Shown here piece after piece: positions 1 to 12,245 of a DNA stretch of 64,000 nucleotides (within the stretch, counting starts at the first letter, position 1; each line of letters begins with the position of its first letter). The translations under genes were made by a program, and so were the position numbers. Under the pieces are notes generated by a model. It was not told the DNA's origin and searched no databases. It saw only the letters and a list, made by a program, of their open reading frames with translations. The stretch comes from Congeria kusceri (taxonomy: Eukaryota; Mollusca; Bivalvia; Myida; Dreissenidae). The stretch is taken from contig JAPFQT010000408.1 in the NCBI GenBank assembly GCA_027627225.1, positions 1 through 64,000 on the forward strand. The letters run 5' to 3'.

Positions 1-84
1 AATCTTAACGAAAGAAATGTCTTGACGTTGTCTACAATCATTTGTTAAAATACCTACCCTTATGCACCACACCAAGTACCTGAC

Positions 85-126
85 TAATATAATATATTAT
101 GATATGATATAATAATGATAATATAA
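85..126. repeat. AT-rich low-complexity tract
   Basis: Nearly pure A/T, built of TAATAT, ATGATAT and ATAATG-like words. Present in every unit. It could act as a DNA-unwinding or matrix-attachment segment, but the sequence alone does not show that. Confidence 0.5.
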
Positions 127-309
127 CAAACTTTTCTGTCTACCCACTTGAACGCAACTCACCATGTTCGAGCCTTTCTGTCCCGTATCACTAGCATATC
201 ACTAGCACTTCCGTAGTCGCCCGTGGTAGTCTCACTGGGGTGACATAACGCGTCCGCTCTCGGGCTCGGAAACACTTGCCTTCTATCAACGCCGCTACCC
301 CAGTCAGAT

Positions 310-572
310 TGTAACCCCAGTCAGTTCGGAGATACAATTGTCCTGTCTCCGCTAGGCCAAATGTTCCCTGCCCCGGCTATTTGGGGTGTGGGCTAGGATT
401 ACGCATGATAAGTCCAGTCCTGTCGAGCAGAGTATTCACATGACTACGTACCTCCTACTTAGCGTCACATCCCCCACCGCTGAGGGGTGGTTACCCCAGC
501 CAAACCAGTTCGGGGAGACATTGCCCTGTCGCCCCTACCGCTCGGCAAAGGGTTCCCTGTCCGGGCAGGTTC
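310..572. repeat. Diverged internal duplication in GC-rich spacer block
   Basis: Two related stretches of about 75-80 bp, at roughly 310-385 and 490-572. Each runs CCCAGTC/CCAGTT, TCGGxGAGA, ATTGxCCTGTC, a CTA-rich stretch, then GTTCCCTG and a CCGG-like end. They are clearly similar but diverged, so the duplication is old relative to the array's homogenisation. Function unknown. Confidence 0.5.
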
Positions 573-978
573 GGGGCAGTTCCTACGCGTGATGATACCT
601 GCCTTCCCATTGACCTCGGCTGTGTGTTTCTCGTGTGTTGGTTTTTACACAGTACTTGAAGGTTCCATGCATAAGAGGCTTACGAAACTATACGTATTGT
701 GACGGCAGTACATGTTGACATACAATATTCGTGCTTACATCGATGCTAAAAACACGAGGACAGTGTGTTGACGTTCTTTTAGGAGATTAATACCCGCATA
801 CCGTACTTTTCGGGCTACATGTGTCACTTAGACTTCAAATTTTGCTATACATTTTAATATCCAGTGTCATTTAACTGTTTAATCCTCAAAGCCATATCTT
901 TAACCTATGTAACGATATCATTTAGCATCAATTTCGGCCCCGGGTAACATAACAAAGTGTAATAATACTACCGAGAAG

Positions 979-1100
979 AAACACAGCAGCAGAAAATTTT
1001 AACGCGCACCTGCTTGTATCTCTATCACGTCCGCGCGTTCAAAATACGCTGGTGACCTACTTAACATATAAAGACTTATGCAGGCAGTTTTTCATCATTC
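979..1100 (+). promoter_or_regulatory. H1 promoter
   Basis: AAACACA at 979-985 matches the H1-specific AC box known from animal H1 promoters. A reverse-orientation GTAGGTCA (TGACCTAC) is at 1053-1060, a TATA box (CATATAAAG) at 1065-1073, and a CATTC cap-site match at 1096-1100, 31 bp after the TATA start. The predicted start site rules out the in-frame ATG at 1078. The layout repeats upstream of all H1 copies. Confidence 0.8.
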
Positions 1101-1125
1101 TATCTCGGAATATCCTAACATCGAA

Positions 1126-1716
1126 ATGGCTGAAACCGCCGCCGTCGTCGCTGCTCCAGCACCCGCCAAGGTGAAGAAGGCTCCCAAGCCCAAGAAGCCT
1201 GCAACTCATCCCAAGTACAGCGAGATGATTGCTGCCGCACTTGGTGCCCTGAAAGAGAGATCTGGCTCCTCCAGACAGGCTATTCTGAAGTACATCCAGG
1301 CCAACTACAAGGTCGGGGACAACGGCGCTGCCATCAACGCCCATCTGAAACTAGCCCTGAAGGCTGGTGTCAAGAGCGGAGCCATCAAGCAGTCTAAGGG
1401 AACCGGTGCATCTGGATCCTTCAAGCTGGGAGAGGTCAAGAAGGCCGCAAAGAAGGCTGCCAAGCCTAAGGCTGCCAAGCCAAAGAAGGCCAAGGCACCT
1501 AAGAAGGCCAAGACACCCAAGAAGGCATCCGCCAAGAAGCCTGCAGCCAAAAAGACCGCGACCAAGAAGGCCGCTGCCAAGCCAAAGAAGGCCAAGACAC
1601 CCAAGAAGGCTGCTGCTAAGCCCAAGAAGGCTGCCGCCAAGCCAAAGAAGGCTGCCGCAAAGTCACCAAAGAAGGCTAAGGCACCAAAGAAGGCAAAGAC
1701 ACCAAAAAAGCAGTAA
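1126..1716 (+). CDS. H1: Linker histone H1 (unit 1)
   Basis: Binds the nucleosome dyad and linker DNA and compacts chromatin in the nucleus. The 196-residue product has a short Ala/Pro/Lys N-tail (1-26), a winged-helix globular domain (about 27-101, from HPKYSEMI through GTGASGSFKL) and a Lys/Ala/Pro tail (103-196) with TPKK and SPKK motifs, which are CDK-type phosphorylation and minor-groove binding motifs. The frame is open upstream to an ATG at 1078, but that lies only 5 bp after the TATA box and before the predicted cap site, so the start is 1126, immediately before AETAAVV. Stem-loop GGTCCTTTTCAGGACC is at 1752-1767, and GAAAGA at 1782-1787. No intron. Family assignment is certain; the exact subtype is not. 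Confidence 0.97.
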   Translation: MAETAAVVAAPAPAKVKKAPKPKKPATHPKYSEMIAAALGALKERSGSSRQAILKYIQANYKVGDNGAAINAHLKLALKAGVKSGAIKQSKGTGASGSFKLGEVKKAAKKAAKPKAAKPKKAKAPKKAKTPKKASAKKPAAKKTATKKAAAKPKKAKTPKKAAAKPKKAAAKPKKAAAKSPKKAKAPKKAKTPKKQ

Positions 1717-1751
1717 AGGCTTTCTAAGTGTCTTACACACCTCAACTCAAA

Positions 1752-1767
1752 GGTCCTTTTCAGGACC
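1752..1767 (+). terminator. H1 histone 3' stem-loop
   Basis: GGTCCTTTTCAGGACC: six-base-pair stem with a UUUC loop, followed by GAAAGA at 1782-1787. This is the SLBP-binding and U7-guided 3' end signal of replication-dependent histone mRNAs. The stem differs at its third and fourth pairs from that of the core histone genes, and the loop ends in C rather than U. Confidence 0.93.
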
Positions 1768-2406
1768 ATTCAACTTGTTTTGAAAGAATTGTCTTTGACC
1801 GTTGTCGAAATAATATTGACTAGCCATAATCACCACACCAGCTACCCAGACTGTAAGATATTGCAAATCATTTTTTTTTTTAGTACTCCAGTATACAGAC
1901 ATGATGCACATTCATTGCAGCAGGCATAATTTACATTGCCTGGCTGCTCACACACAGTACAAAATGCAAGATTTAAGTTTAGTGTAACACCATTCATAAT
2001 TCACCTATTTTACATACAAACATGTACACAGAATGTACAACACACCATACAAATTGAGTAGGGCAACATTATATTACTCAGAACAGTGGCCTCTTGTATG
2101 TTCCTACACATTTACCCATCTTAAACATCAAAATGTACTTAAAATCTCTATGTGTCAATTTCTGTGCTGTGTTTCAAACCGCGTCCATAGGCTAATTTGC
2201 ATGCAAAATACTGAAAGGTTAAACGCGCTACGGTCCTGTCCTTTAATATACTATTTCTACCATAGACATACTTTTAAAAGACACTAATTTCATAGATAAT
2301 GTTGTCGTATTTTCGTCTACACACTCTCTCAAAAACCATGCTTCGAGCAAGTTTGTCAGCATTCACTAACGCTACCAGCCAAGCGCGCGATACTACGAGC
2401 GATCTG
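1768..2406. other. H1-H3 spacer
   Basis: AT-rich. Holds the H1 downstream element, a T-run (about 1870-1881), a short CA microsatellite (about 1948-1957, expanded in unit 4), the C/A marker site at 2046, and a palindromic octamer-like site at 2195-2209. The ORF at 2033-2287 has no recognisable domain. No RNA gene seen. Confidence 0.6.
2195..2209. promoter_or_regulatory. Palindromic octamer (ATTTGCAT / ATGCAAAA)
   Basis: ATTTGCATGCAAAAT combines an octamer (ATTTGCAT, an Oct/POU site known from H2B promoters) with a near-perfect inverted copy. It lies about 370 bp upstream of the H3 start codon, far from the core promoter, so its role is uncertain. Confidence 0.4.
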
Positions 2407-2979
<573 letters not shown>

Positions 2980-3005
2980 GCATTTGTGCTTGGCTAACAA
3001 ACAAC

Positions 3006-3021
3006 GGCCCTTTTTAGGGCC
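3006..3021 (+). terminator. H3 histone 3' stem-loop
   Basis: GGCCCTTTTTAGGGCC, six-base-pair stem and UUUU loop, 27 nt after the stop codon. The purine element downstream reads GAGAGA here rather than GAAAGA. Confidence 0.93.
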
Positions 3022-3040
3022 ACATAAACATTTCGAGAGA

Positions 3041-3577
3041 ATATCTTTCAGTTGTCAAATTCAAAATTAGCAAATTAATGCCCTGTAACAAAGCGCACGC
3101 ACATCGCCATTCCACATTTTGATCGTCGTTGCACCAAAAATATACAAGTAGTGTTACAAATTACGAACGTATTCTATTCGATGCATATAATGCCCTTAAC
3201 GTACACACTCTTACCATACTGCTTTACTTTCCTTACAGCAACAGACACACGCTATATCGGCTACAACTCATGGGCCGTATCAAATCCAACGCATACATAA
3301 CGTTTGTTTTGTAAATGTACCCAAGCGCAATTAAGTACAAACGATTTACACGGATTTTGTCAATTTTGCAGCAATCACGTCCTTGCCCCAGATTTACCTT
3401 CATAATACACTCACTTGACATAGTCGTTCCGGCTCAACGTTTAATAGACCGTTCAACTGACAGATATTCTCCACATTTCAATAAAAATATCTCGTTCTAA
3501 CGTCGATTACACGAAAATATTACGTCCCAAAGTCACCGTCAGGCTGCGATAAGCCGCATTTGGCAGATTTACGACGA
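3041..3577. other. H3-H4 spacer
   Basis: AT-rich and non-coding as far as I can see. An AATAAA at 3480-3485 lies about 500 bp beyond the H3 stop, too far to be a convincing poly(A) signal for that gene. Small ORFs (3129-3314, 3315-3500) have no recognisable features. Confidence 0.6.
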
Positions 3578-4031
<454 letters not shown>

Positions 4032-4058
4032 ACGGAACGTGTACACAAGTTACAAAAC

Positions 4059-4074
4059 GGCCCTTTTTAGGGCC
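4059..4074 (+). terminator. H4 histone 3' stem-loop
   Basis: GGCCCTTTTTAGGGCC with GAAAGA 14 nt downstream (4088-4093). Confidence 0.93.
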
Positions 4075-4093
4075 ACATACATATTTCGAAAGA

Positions 4094-4575
4094 CTTTTCT
4101 AGCAAATTGTCAACATACTTACTCACAGATGTATTCAACCCGACATAACCTGAAAGCACACTTACATAAATGCACACGCCATTGCGCTACACTTTACACA
4201 CACTTTGACTCGTACAGGCACGACGTTTGTAACGTGTCGCCGTGTTATCAGGCAGTTTGAGCACGGGAAAGTATCATTCCTACAACAAAAATGATTTTCT
4301 CACTGGTACTTGCTCGACGGAACTATGCGTTTCGTAGCAAAAACAACTACTGTGTGGCGTCCGGGAGGGTGTTTGGGTTACATTATCGCAATGTTAGATG
4401 CCAGATATTTATGTACGTCCCTTATTTACCCGTTGTTCCACACTAGTAGATTCAATAGCAGTAAACAAACACCCAATGTCGCAAATACTCATCGTTACAC
4501 AGCGGTGCAAACATAGGCGATCGTCACGATACACTTCGCTCTCCAAGAGCACTCGCGCATGCGTCAAATTTTCGG
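4094..4575. other. H4-H2B spacer
   Basis: No gene recognised. The ORFs at 4310-4516 and 4398-4610 are short and featureless, and the second runs into the H2B promoter. Confidence 0.6.
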
Positions 4576-4681
4576 CCAATCAAAACGATTCCCCGTGTAC
4601 ACGACCTTAAATGTAGGTCAATCCGTTTTCCAGCGTGAGGCGTTCATATAAATAGCAGTCGAAACGCGTTGTCCCACATTC
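4576..4681 (+). promoter_or_regulatory. H2B promoter
   Basis: CCAAT at 4576-4580, GTAGGTCAATCCGTTTTC at 4613-4630 (18 bases identical to the H2A promoter), TATA (TATAAATA) at 4647-4654, CATTC cap site at 4677-4681. I saw no consensus ATTTGCAT octamer close to the TATA box, although that is common in animal H2B promoters. Confidence 0.8.
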
Positions 4682-4704
4682 TATTCCGAAACGAATAAGA
4701 AATC

Positions 4705-5079
4705 ATGCCGACCAAGGGTGTTGCAAGCAAGGGATCGAAAAAGGCTGCCACTAAGGCTAAAGCCGCACGCTCAACTGACAAGAAGAAGAGGAGGCGAAGG
4801 AGGGAGTCCTACGCCATCTACATCTACAAAGTCTTGAAGCAGGTGCACCCCGACACCGGAGTGTCCAGCAAGGCTATGTCTATCATGAACAGCTTTGTCA
4901 ACGACATCTTCGAGCGAATCGCTGCTGAGGCCTCCCGCCTGGCACACTACAACAAGCGATCGACCATCACCAGCAGAGAGATCCAGACCGCTGTGCGTCT
5001 CCTGCTGCCTGGTGAGCTCGCCAAGCACGCCGTGTCCGAGGGCACAAAGGCTGTCACCAAGTACACCAGCAGCAAGTAA
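4705..5079 (+). CDS. H2B: Histone H2B (unit 1)
   Basis: Core histone of 124 codons that dimerises with H2A. The lineage-specific tail ([16 protein letters not shown]) leads into a basic patch of six arginines preceding [13 protein letters not shown], the start of the histone fold. The C-terminal helix ends AVTKYTSSK, with the lysine that is ubiquitinated in animals. Start is 51 bp after the TATA box, with no upstream in-frame alternative. Stem-loop at 5107-5122; GAAAGA at 5137-5142. Confidence 0.98.
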   Translation: MPTKGVASKGSKKAATKAKAARSTDKKKRRRRRESYAIYIYKVLKQVHPDTGVSSKAMSIMNSFVNDIFERIAAEASRLAHYNKRSTITSREIQTAVRLLLPGELAKHAVSEGTKAVTKYTSSK

Positions 5080-5106
5080 ACGGCTTCACTGGTGGAAAAA
5101 TCAAAC

Positions 5107-5122
5107 GGCCCTTTTTAGGGCC
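5107..5122 (+). terminator. H2B histone 3' stem-loop
   Basis: GGCCCTTTTTAGGGCC, 28 nt after the stop, with GAAAGA at 5137-5142. Confidence 0.93.
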
Positions 5123-5142
5123 ACCTACATACTTACGAAAGA

Positions 5143-5558
5143 ATTGTCTTACTGTCAAGTAAACACAAATACAGCCCATAATTATGCACTATTTATTTTT
5201 ATTTTTTATTAACGTATATAATTCTGCAACAGCAACAACAAAGCCAGTAGCACATGCTCATACGATACCCCGTTTTAACATCCGCATAGAGAATGTATAA
5301 TAACATAAACTGTAGTTTCTGTCAACTTTAGAAATGCGGCGTAAGTGCTTTACCCCCGTTTTCAAGCCTGCATTTTATCAAAAGTTTTATAGAGATCGTG
5401 TATATAACGGCATTCTAATGATTGTCCATATAGAATGTACGAACGGGGCAAATTCCAGCATCATATCTTGTTACAAAGTTAATGAAATCTTCATCTGAAA
5501 GTAGCGTTGAGCCTGAAATCGTAAAACGCACCGAGCGAAGACGTGTAGTTGCCTGAAC
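5143..5558. other. H2B-H2A spacer
   Basis: AT-rich, with TATTTTTATT runs at 5190-5212. No coding or RNA gene recognised. Confidence 0.6.
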
Positions 5559-5696
5559 GCTGATTGGTCGAGAATATTTATGACGAAGGGCGCTGATTGG
5601 TCAATCGAGCGACAGTCGCCGGTTGAAGTAGGTCAATCCGTTTTCACTGAATATATAGTATGCTCTGAAAAATGTGTTCAATCAGTTTCTGTTGAA
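5559..5696 (+). promoter_or_regulatory. H2A promoter
   Basis: An 11-mer GCTGATTGGTC (reverse CCAAT) is repeated at 5559-5569 and 5592-5602, followed by GTAGGTCAATCCGTTTTC at 5628-5645 and TATA (TATATA) at 5652-5657. Unlike the other four genes there is no CATTC cap site. The start is expected around 5680-5695, where a TCAGT initiator-like match lies at 5692-5696. Confidence 0.75.
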
Positions 5697-5717
5697 CACA
5701 CAACCGAAAGCACAATC

Positions 5718-6098
5718 ATGTCTGGACGTGGTAAAGGAGGAAAGACAAAGGGGAAGGCTAAGAGCCGCTCATCCAGGGCTGGACTTCAGTTCCCAGTGGG
5801 CAGAATCCACCGTCTCCTGCGCAAGGGCAACTACGCCGAGCGAGTTGGAGCCGGCGCACCCGTGTACTTGGCTGCCGTTCTCGAGTACTTGGCCGCTGAA
5901 GTTTTGGAGTTGGCAGGCAATGCCGCCCGAGACAACAAGAAGTCCAGAATCATCCCGCGTCACCTGCAGCTGGCCATCCGCAACGACGAGGAGTTGAACA
6001 AACTTCTGTCTGGAGTGACCATTGCTCAGGGTGGTGTCCTGCCAAACATTCAGGCTGTTCTTCTGCCGAAGAAGACCAAGCAGGCTGGTGGGAAATAA
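5718..6098 (+). CDS. H2A: Histone H2A (unit 1)
   Basis: Core histone of 126 residues. SGRGKGGK tail, [14 protein letters not shown] fold start, acidic-patch region with [20 protein letters not shown], and C-terminal [12 protein letters not shown] containing the usual ubiquitinated lysine. No SQE/D motif, so it is canonical H2A and not H2A.X. The frame is open upstream to 5580, but that would include the TATA box, so 5718 is the start. Stem-loop at 6127-6142; GAAAGA at 6157-6162, just over the arbitrary unit boundary. Confidence 0.98.
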   Translation: MSGRGKGGKTKGKAKSRSSRAGLQFPVGRIHRLLRKGNYAERVGAGAPVYLAAVLEYLAAEVLELAGNAARDNKKSRIIPRHLQLAIRNDEELNKLLSGVTIAQGGVLPNIQAVLLPKKTKQAGGK

Positions 6099-6126
6099 AC
6101 TGTTCTTTTCCAGTTTATAACAAAAC

Positions 6127-6142
6127 GGCCCTTTTTAGGGCC
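6127..6142 (+). terminator. H2A histone 3' stem-loop
   Basis: GGCCCTTTTTAGGGCC, 29 nt after the stop codon, with GAAAGA at 6157-6162. Confidence 0.93.
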
Positions 6143-7272
6143 ACTCAAATCTTAACGAAAGAAATGTCTTGACGTTGTCTACAATCATTTGTTAAAATAC
6201 CTACCCTTATGCACCACACCAAGTACCTGACTAATATAATATATTATGATATGATATAATAATGATAATATAACAAACTTTTCTGTCTACCCACTTGAAC
6301 GCAACTCACCATGTTCGAGCCTTTCTGTCCCGTATCACTAGCATATCACTAGCACTTCCGTAGTCGCCCGTGGTAGTCTCACTGGGGTGACATAACGCGT
6401 CCGCTCTCGGGCTCGGAAACACTTGCCTTCTATCAACGCCGCTACCCCAGTCAGATTGTAACCCCAGTCAGTTCGGAGATACAATTGTCCTGTCTCCGCT
6501 AGGCCAAATGTTCCCTGCCCCGGCTATTTGGGGTGTGGGCTAGGATTACGCATGATAAGTCCAGTCCTGTCGAGCAGAGTATTCACATGACTACGTACCT
6601 CCTACTTAGCGTCACATCCCCCACCGCTGAGGGGTGGTTACCCCAGCCAAACCAGTTCGGGGAGACATTGCCCTGTCGCCCCTACCGCTCGGCAAAGGGT
6701 TCCCTGTCCGGGCAGGTTCGGGGCAGTTCCTACGCGTGATGATACCTGCCTTCCCATTGACCTCGGCTGTGTGTTTCTCGTGTGTTGGTTTTTACACAGT
6801 ACTTGAAGGTTCCATGCATAAGAGGCTTACGAAACTATACGTATTGTGACGGCAGTACATGTTGACATACAATATTCGTGCTTACATCGATGCTAAAAAC
6901 ACGAGGACAGTGTGTTGACGTTCTTTTAGGAGATTAATACCCGCATACCGTACTTTTCGGGCTACATGTGTCACTTAGACTTCAAATTTTGCTATACATT
7001 TTAATATCCAGTGTCATTTAACTGTTTAATCCTCAAAGCCATATCTTTAACCTATGTAACGATATCATTTAGCATCAATTTCGGCCCCGGGTAACATAAC
7101 AAAGTGTAATAATACTACCGAGAAGAAACACAGCAGCAGAAAATTTTAACGCGCACCTGCTTGTATCTCTATCACGTCCGCGCGTTCAAAATACGCTGGT
7201 GACCTACTTAACATATAAAGACTTATGCAGGCAGTTTTTCATCATTCTATCTCGGAATATCCTAACATCGAA

Positions 7273-7863
7273 ATGGCTGAAACCGCCGCCGTCGTCGCTG
7301 CTCCAGCACCCGCCAAGGTGAAGAAGGCTCCCAAGCCCAAGAAGCCTGCAACTCATCCCAAGTACAGCGAGATGATTGCTGCCGCACTTGGTGCCCTGAA
7401 AGAGAGATCTGGCTCCTCCAGACAGGCTATTCTGAAGTACATCCAGGCCAACTACAAGGTCGGGGACAACGGCGCTGCCATCAACGCCCATCTGAAACTA
7501 GCCCTGAAGGCTGGTGTCAAGAGCGGAGCCATCAAGCAGTCTAAGGGAACCGGTGCATCTGGATCCTTCAAGCTGGGAGAGGTCAAGAAGGCCGCAAAGA
7601 AGGCTGCCAAGCCTAAGGCTGCCAAGCCAAAGAAGGCCAAGGCACCTAAGAAGGCCAAGACACCCAAGAAGGCATCCGCCAAGAAGCCTGCAGCCAAAAA
7701 GACCGCGACCAAGAAGGCCGCTGCCAAGCCAAAGAAGGCCAAGACACCCAAGAAGGCTGCTGCTAAGCCCAAGAAGGCTGCCGCCAAGCCAAAGAAGGCT
7801 GCCGCAAAGTCACCAAAGAAGGCTAAGGCACCAAAGAAGGCAAAGACACCAAAAAAGCAGTAA
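7273..7863 (+). CDS. H1: Linker histone H1 (unit 2)
   Basis: Same 196-residue protein as unit 1. TATA 7212-7220 fixes the start at 7273 rather than the in-frame ATG at 7225. Stem-loop 7899-7914. Confidence 0.97.
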   Translation: MAETAAVVAAPAPAKVKKAPKPKKPATHPKYSEMIAAALGALKERSGSSRQAILKYIQANYKVGDNGAAINAHLKLALKAGVKSGAIKQSKGTGASGSFKLGEVKKAAKKAAKPKAAKPKKAKAPKKAKTPKKASAKKPAAKKTATKKAAAKPKKAKTPKKAAAKPKKAAAKPKKAAAKSPKKAKAPKKAKTPKKQ

Positions 7864-8667
7864 AGGCTTTCTAAGTGTCTTACACACCTCAACTCAAAGG
7901 TCCTTTTCAGGACCATTCAACTTGTTTTGAAAGAATTGTCTTTGACCGTTGTCGAAATAATATTGACTAGCCATAATCACCACACCAGCTACCCAGACTG
8001 TAAGATATTGCAAATCATTTTTTTTTTTAGTACTCCAGTATACAGACATGATGCACATTCATTGCAGCAGGCATAATTTACATTGCCTGGCTGCTCACAC
8101 ACAGTACAAAATGCAAGATTTAAGTTTAGTGTAACACCATTCATAATTCACCTATTTTACATACAAACATGTACACAGAATGTACAACACACCATACAAA
8201 TTGAGTAGGGCAACATTATATTACTCAGAACAGTGGCCTCTTGTATGTTCCTACACATTTACCCATCTTAAACATCAAAATGTACTTAAAATCTCTATGT
8301 GTCAATTTCTGTGCTGTGTTTCAAACCGCGTCCATAGGCTAATTTGCATGCAAAATACTGAAAGGTTAAACGCGCTACGGTCCTGTCCTTTAATATACTA
8401 TTTCTACCATAGACATACTTTTAAAAGACACTAATTTCATAGATAATGTTGTCGTATTTTCGTCTACACACTCTCTCAAAAACCATGCTTCGAGCAAGTT
8501 TGTCAGCATTCACTAACGCTACCAGCCAAGCGCGCGATACTACGAGCGATCTGATTGGCTGACGCTGATTGAAACGCTGGCGTTGATTTGTTCAATTACT
8601 ATCCGTTTTGAGCATCAAGCTCGCAACGCGCATTTCAGCCAATCGGCTATCACCGTGTTGTTCATAA

Positions 8668-9126
<459 letters not shown>

Positions 9127-9803
9127 GCATTTGTGCTTGGCTAACAAACAACGGCCCTTTTTAGGGCCACATAAACATTTCGAGAGAATATCTTTCAGTT
9201 GTCAAATTCAAAATTAGCAAATTAATGCCCTGTAACAAAGCGCACGCACATCGCCATTCCACATTTTGATCGTCGTTGCACCAAAAATATACAAGTAGTG
9301 TTACAAATTACGAACGTATTCTATTCGATGCATATAATGCCCTTAACGTACACACTCTTACCATACTGCTTTACTTTCCTTACAGCAACAGACACACGCT
9401 ATATCGGCTACAACTCATGGGCCGTATCAAATCCAACGCATACATAACGTTTGTTTTGTAAATGTACCCAAGCGCAATTAAGTACAAACGATTTACACGG
9501 ATTTTGTCAATTTTGCAGCAATCACGTCCTTGCCCCAGATTTACCTTCATAATACACTCACTTGACATAGTCGTTCCGGCTCAACGTTTAATAGACCGTT
9601 CAACTGACAGATATTCTCCACATTTCAATAAAAATATCTCGTTCTAACGTCGATTACACGAAAATATTACGTCCCAAAGTCACCGTCAGGCTGCGATAAG
9701 CCGCATTTGGCAGATTTACGACGACCAATCAGAATCGACCATCGACCAATCAGCGCCAGGCACCCCAAAATTAGGTCAGTAGGGCACAATGGTATGATTT
9801 TAG

Positions 9804-10178
<375 letters not shown>

Positions 10179-10851
10179 ACGGAACGTGTACACAAGTTAC
10201 AAAACGGCCCTTTTTAGGGCCACATACATATTTCGAAAGACTTTTCTAGCAAATTGTCAACATACTTACTCACAGATGTATTCAACCCGACATAACCTGA
10301 AAGCACACTTACATAAATGCACACGCCATTGCGCTACACTTTACACACACTTTGACTCGTACAGGCACGACGTTTGTAACGTGTCGCCGTGTTATCAGGC
10401 AGTTTGAGCACGGGAAAGTATCATTCCTACAACAAAAATGATTTTCTCACTGGTACTTGCTCGACGGAACTATGCGTTTCGTAGCAAAAACAACTACTGT
10501 GTGGCGTCCGGGAGGGTGTTTGGGTTACATTATCGCAATGTTAGATGCCAGATATTTATGTACGTCCCTTATTTACCCGTTGTTCCACACTAGTAGATTC
10601 AATAGCAGTAAACAAACACCCAATGTCGCAAATACTCATCGTTACACAGCGGTGCAAACATAGGCGATCGTCACGATACACTTCGCTCTCCAAGAGCACT
10701 CGCGCATGCGTCAAATTTTCGGCCAATCAAAACGATTCCCCGTGTACACGACCTTAAATGTAGGTCAATCCGTTTTCCAGCGTGAGGCGTTCATATAAAT
10801 AGCAGTCGAAACGCGTTGTCCCACATTCTATTCCGAAACGAATAAGAAATC

Positions 10852-11226
10852 ATGCCGACCAAGGGTGTTGCAAGCAAGGGATCGAAAAAGGCTGCCACTA
10901 AGGCTAAAGCCGCACGCTCAACTGACAAGAAGAAGAGGAGGCGAAGGAGGGAGTCCTACGCCATCTACATCTACAAAGTCTTGAAGCAGGTGCACCCCGA
11001 CACCGGAGTGTCCAGCAAGGCTATGTCTATCATGAACAGCTTTGTCAACGACATCTTCGAGCGAATCGCTGCTGAGGCCTCCCGCCTGGCACACTACAAC
11101 AAGCGATCGACCATCACCAGCAGAGAGATCCAGACCGCTGTGCGTCTCCTGCTGCCTGGTGAGCTCGCCAAGCACGCCGTGTCCGAGGGCACAAAGGCTG
11201 TCACCAAGTACACCAGCAGCAAGTAA
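10852..11226 (+). CDS. H2B: Histone H2B (unit 2)
   Basis: Identical protein to unit 1. TATA 10794-10801, stem-loop 11254-11269. Confidence 0.98.
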   Translation: MPTKGVASKGSKKAATKAKAARSTDKKKRRRRRESYAIYIYKVLKQVHPDTGVSSKAMSIMNSFVNDIFERIAAEASRLAHYNKRSTITSREIQTAVRLLLPGELAKHAVSEGTKAVTKYTSSK

Positions 11227-11864
11227 ACGGCTTCACTGGTGGAAAAATCAAACGGCCCTTTTTAGGGCCACCTACATACTTACGAAAGAATTGTCTTACT
11301 GTCAAGTAAACACAAATACAGCCCATAATTATGCACTATTTATTTTTATTTTTTATTAACGTATATAATTCTGCAACAGCAACAACAAAGCCAGTAGCAC
11401 ATGCTCATACGATACCCCGTTTTAACATCCGCATAGAGAATGTATAATAACATAAACTGTAGTTTCTGTCAACTTTAGAAATGCGGCGTAAGTGCTTTAC
11501 CCCCGTTTTCAAGCCTGCATTTTATCAAAAGTTTTATAGAGATCGTGTATATAACGGCATTCTAATGATTGTCCATATAGAATGTACGAACGGGGCAAAT
11601 TCCAGCATCATATCTTGTTACAAAGTTAATGAAATCTTCATCTGAAAGTAGCGTTGAGCCTGAAATCGTAAAACGCACCGAGCGAAGACGTGTAGTTGCC
11701 TGAACGCTGATTGGTCGAGAATATTTATGACGAAGGGCGCTGATTGGTCAATCGAGCGACAGTCGCCGGTTGAAGTAGGTCAATCCGTTTTCACTGAATA
11801 TATAGTATGCTCTGAAAAATGTGTTCAATCAGTTTCTGTTGAACACACAACCGAAAGCACAATC

Positions 11865-12245
11865 ATGTCTGGACGTGGTAAAGGAGGAAAGACAAAGGGG
11901 AAGGCTAAGAGCCGCTCATCCAGGGCTGGACTTCAGTTCCCAGTGGGCAGAATCCACCGTCTCCTGCGCAAGGGCAACTACGCCGAGCGAGTTGGAGCCG
12001 GCGCACCCGTGTACTTGGCTGCCGTTCTCGAGTACTTGGCCGCTGAAGTTTTGGAGTTGGCAGGCAATGCCGCCCGAGACAACAAGAAGTCCAGAATCAT
12101 CCCGCGTCACCTGCAGCTGGCCATCCGCAACGACGAGGAGTTGAACAAACTTCTGTCTGGAGTGACCATTGCTCAGGGTGGTGTCCTGCCAAACATTCAG
12201 GCTGTTCTTCTGCCGAAGAAGACCAAGCAGGCTGGTGGGAAATAA
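11865..12245 (+). CDS. H2A: Histone H2A (unit 2)
   Basis: Identical protein to unit 1. TATA 11799-11804, stem-loop 12274-12289. Upstream in-frame extension to 11727 rejected because it contains the TATA box. Confidence 0.98.
   Translation: MSGRGKGGKTKGKAKSRSSRAGLQFPVGRIHRLLRKGNYAERVGAGAPVYLAAVLEYLAAEVLELAGNAARDNKKSRIIPRHLQLAIRNDEELNKLLSGVTIAQGGVLPNIQAVLLPKKTKQAGGK

Larger units (their letters stand above)
1..978. other. H2A-H1 intergenic spacer
   Basis: Longest spacer of the unit. It holds the downstream element of the preceding H2A (10-15), an AT-rich tract (about 85-126), a tandem pair of ATCACTAGCA-type 11-mers (about 188-208), and a GC-rich block (about 230-600) with an internal diverged duplication. 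No tRNA, 5S rRNA or snRNA was recognised. Small ORFs at 386-592 and 487-702 show no known domain and are not called. The spacer recurs upstream of every H1 gene. Confidence 0.7.

Noticed and set aside
386..702. Overlapping small ORFs in the H2A-H1 spacer
   Set aside because: They are conserved only because the whole unit is. No domain, no promoter, no stem-loop after them.
1..978. 5S rRNA, tRNA or snRNA gene linked to the histone array
   Set aside because: 5S genes are linked to histones in some animals, so I looked on both strands; no characteristic 5S, tRNA or U-snRNA sequence was found.
1078..1125. N-terminal extension of H1 (MQAVFHHS...)
   Set aside because: It begins 5 bp after the TATA box and before the predicted cap site, and H1 proteins begin at MAETAAV-like sequence.
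1305..1769. Antisense ORF over H1 (154 aa), and similar ones over H3 and H4
   Set aside because: Complementary reading of Lys/Ala codons in a real gene; no start signals and no known domain.
3480..3485. AATAAA as poly(A) signal for H3
   Set aside because: About 500 bp beyond the stop and far past the stem-loop; not a credible alternative end for the normal mRNA.
5580..5717. 46-residue N-terminal extension of H2A
   Set aside because: The extension contains the CCAAT-type box, the GTAGGTCA element and the TATA box, so it is promoter DNA that happens to be open.
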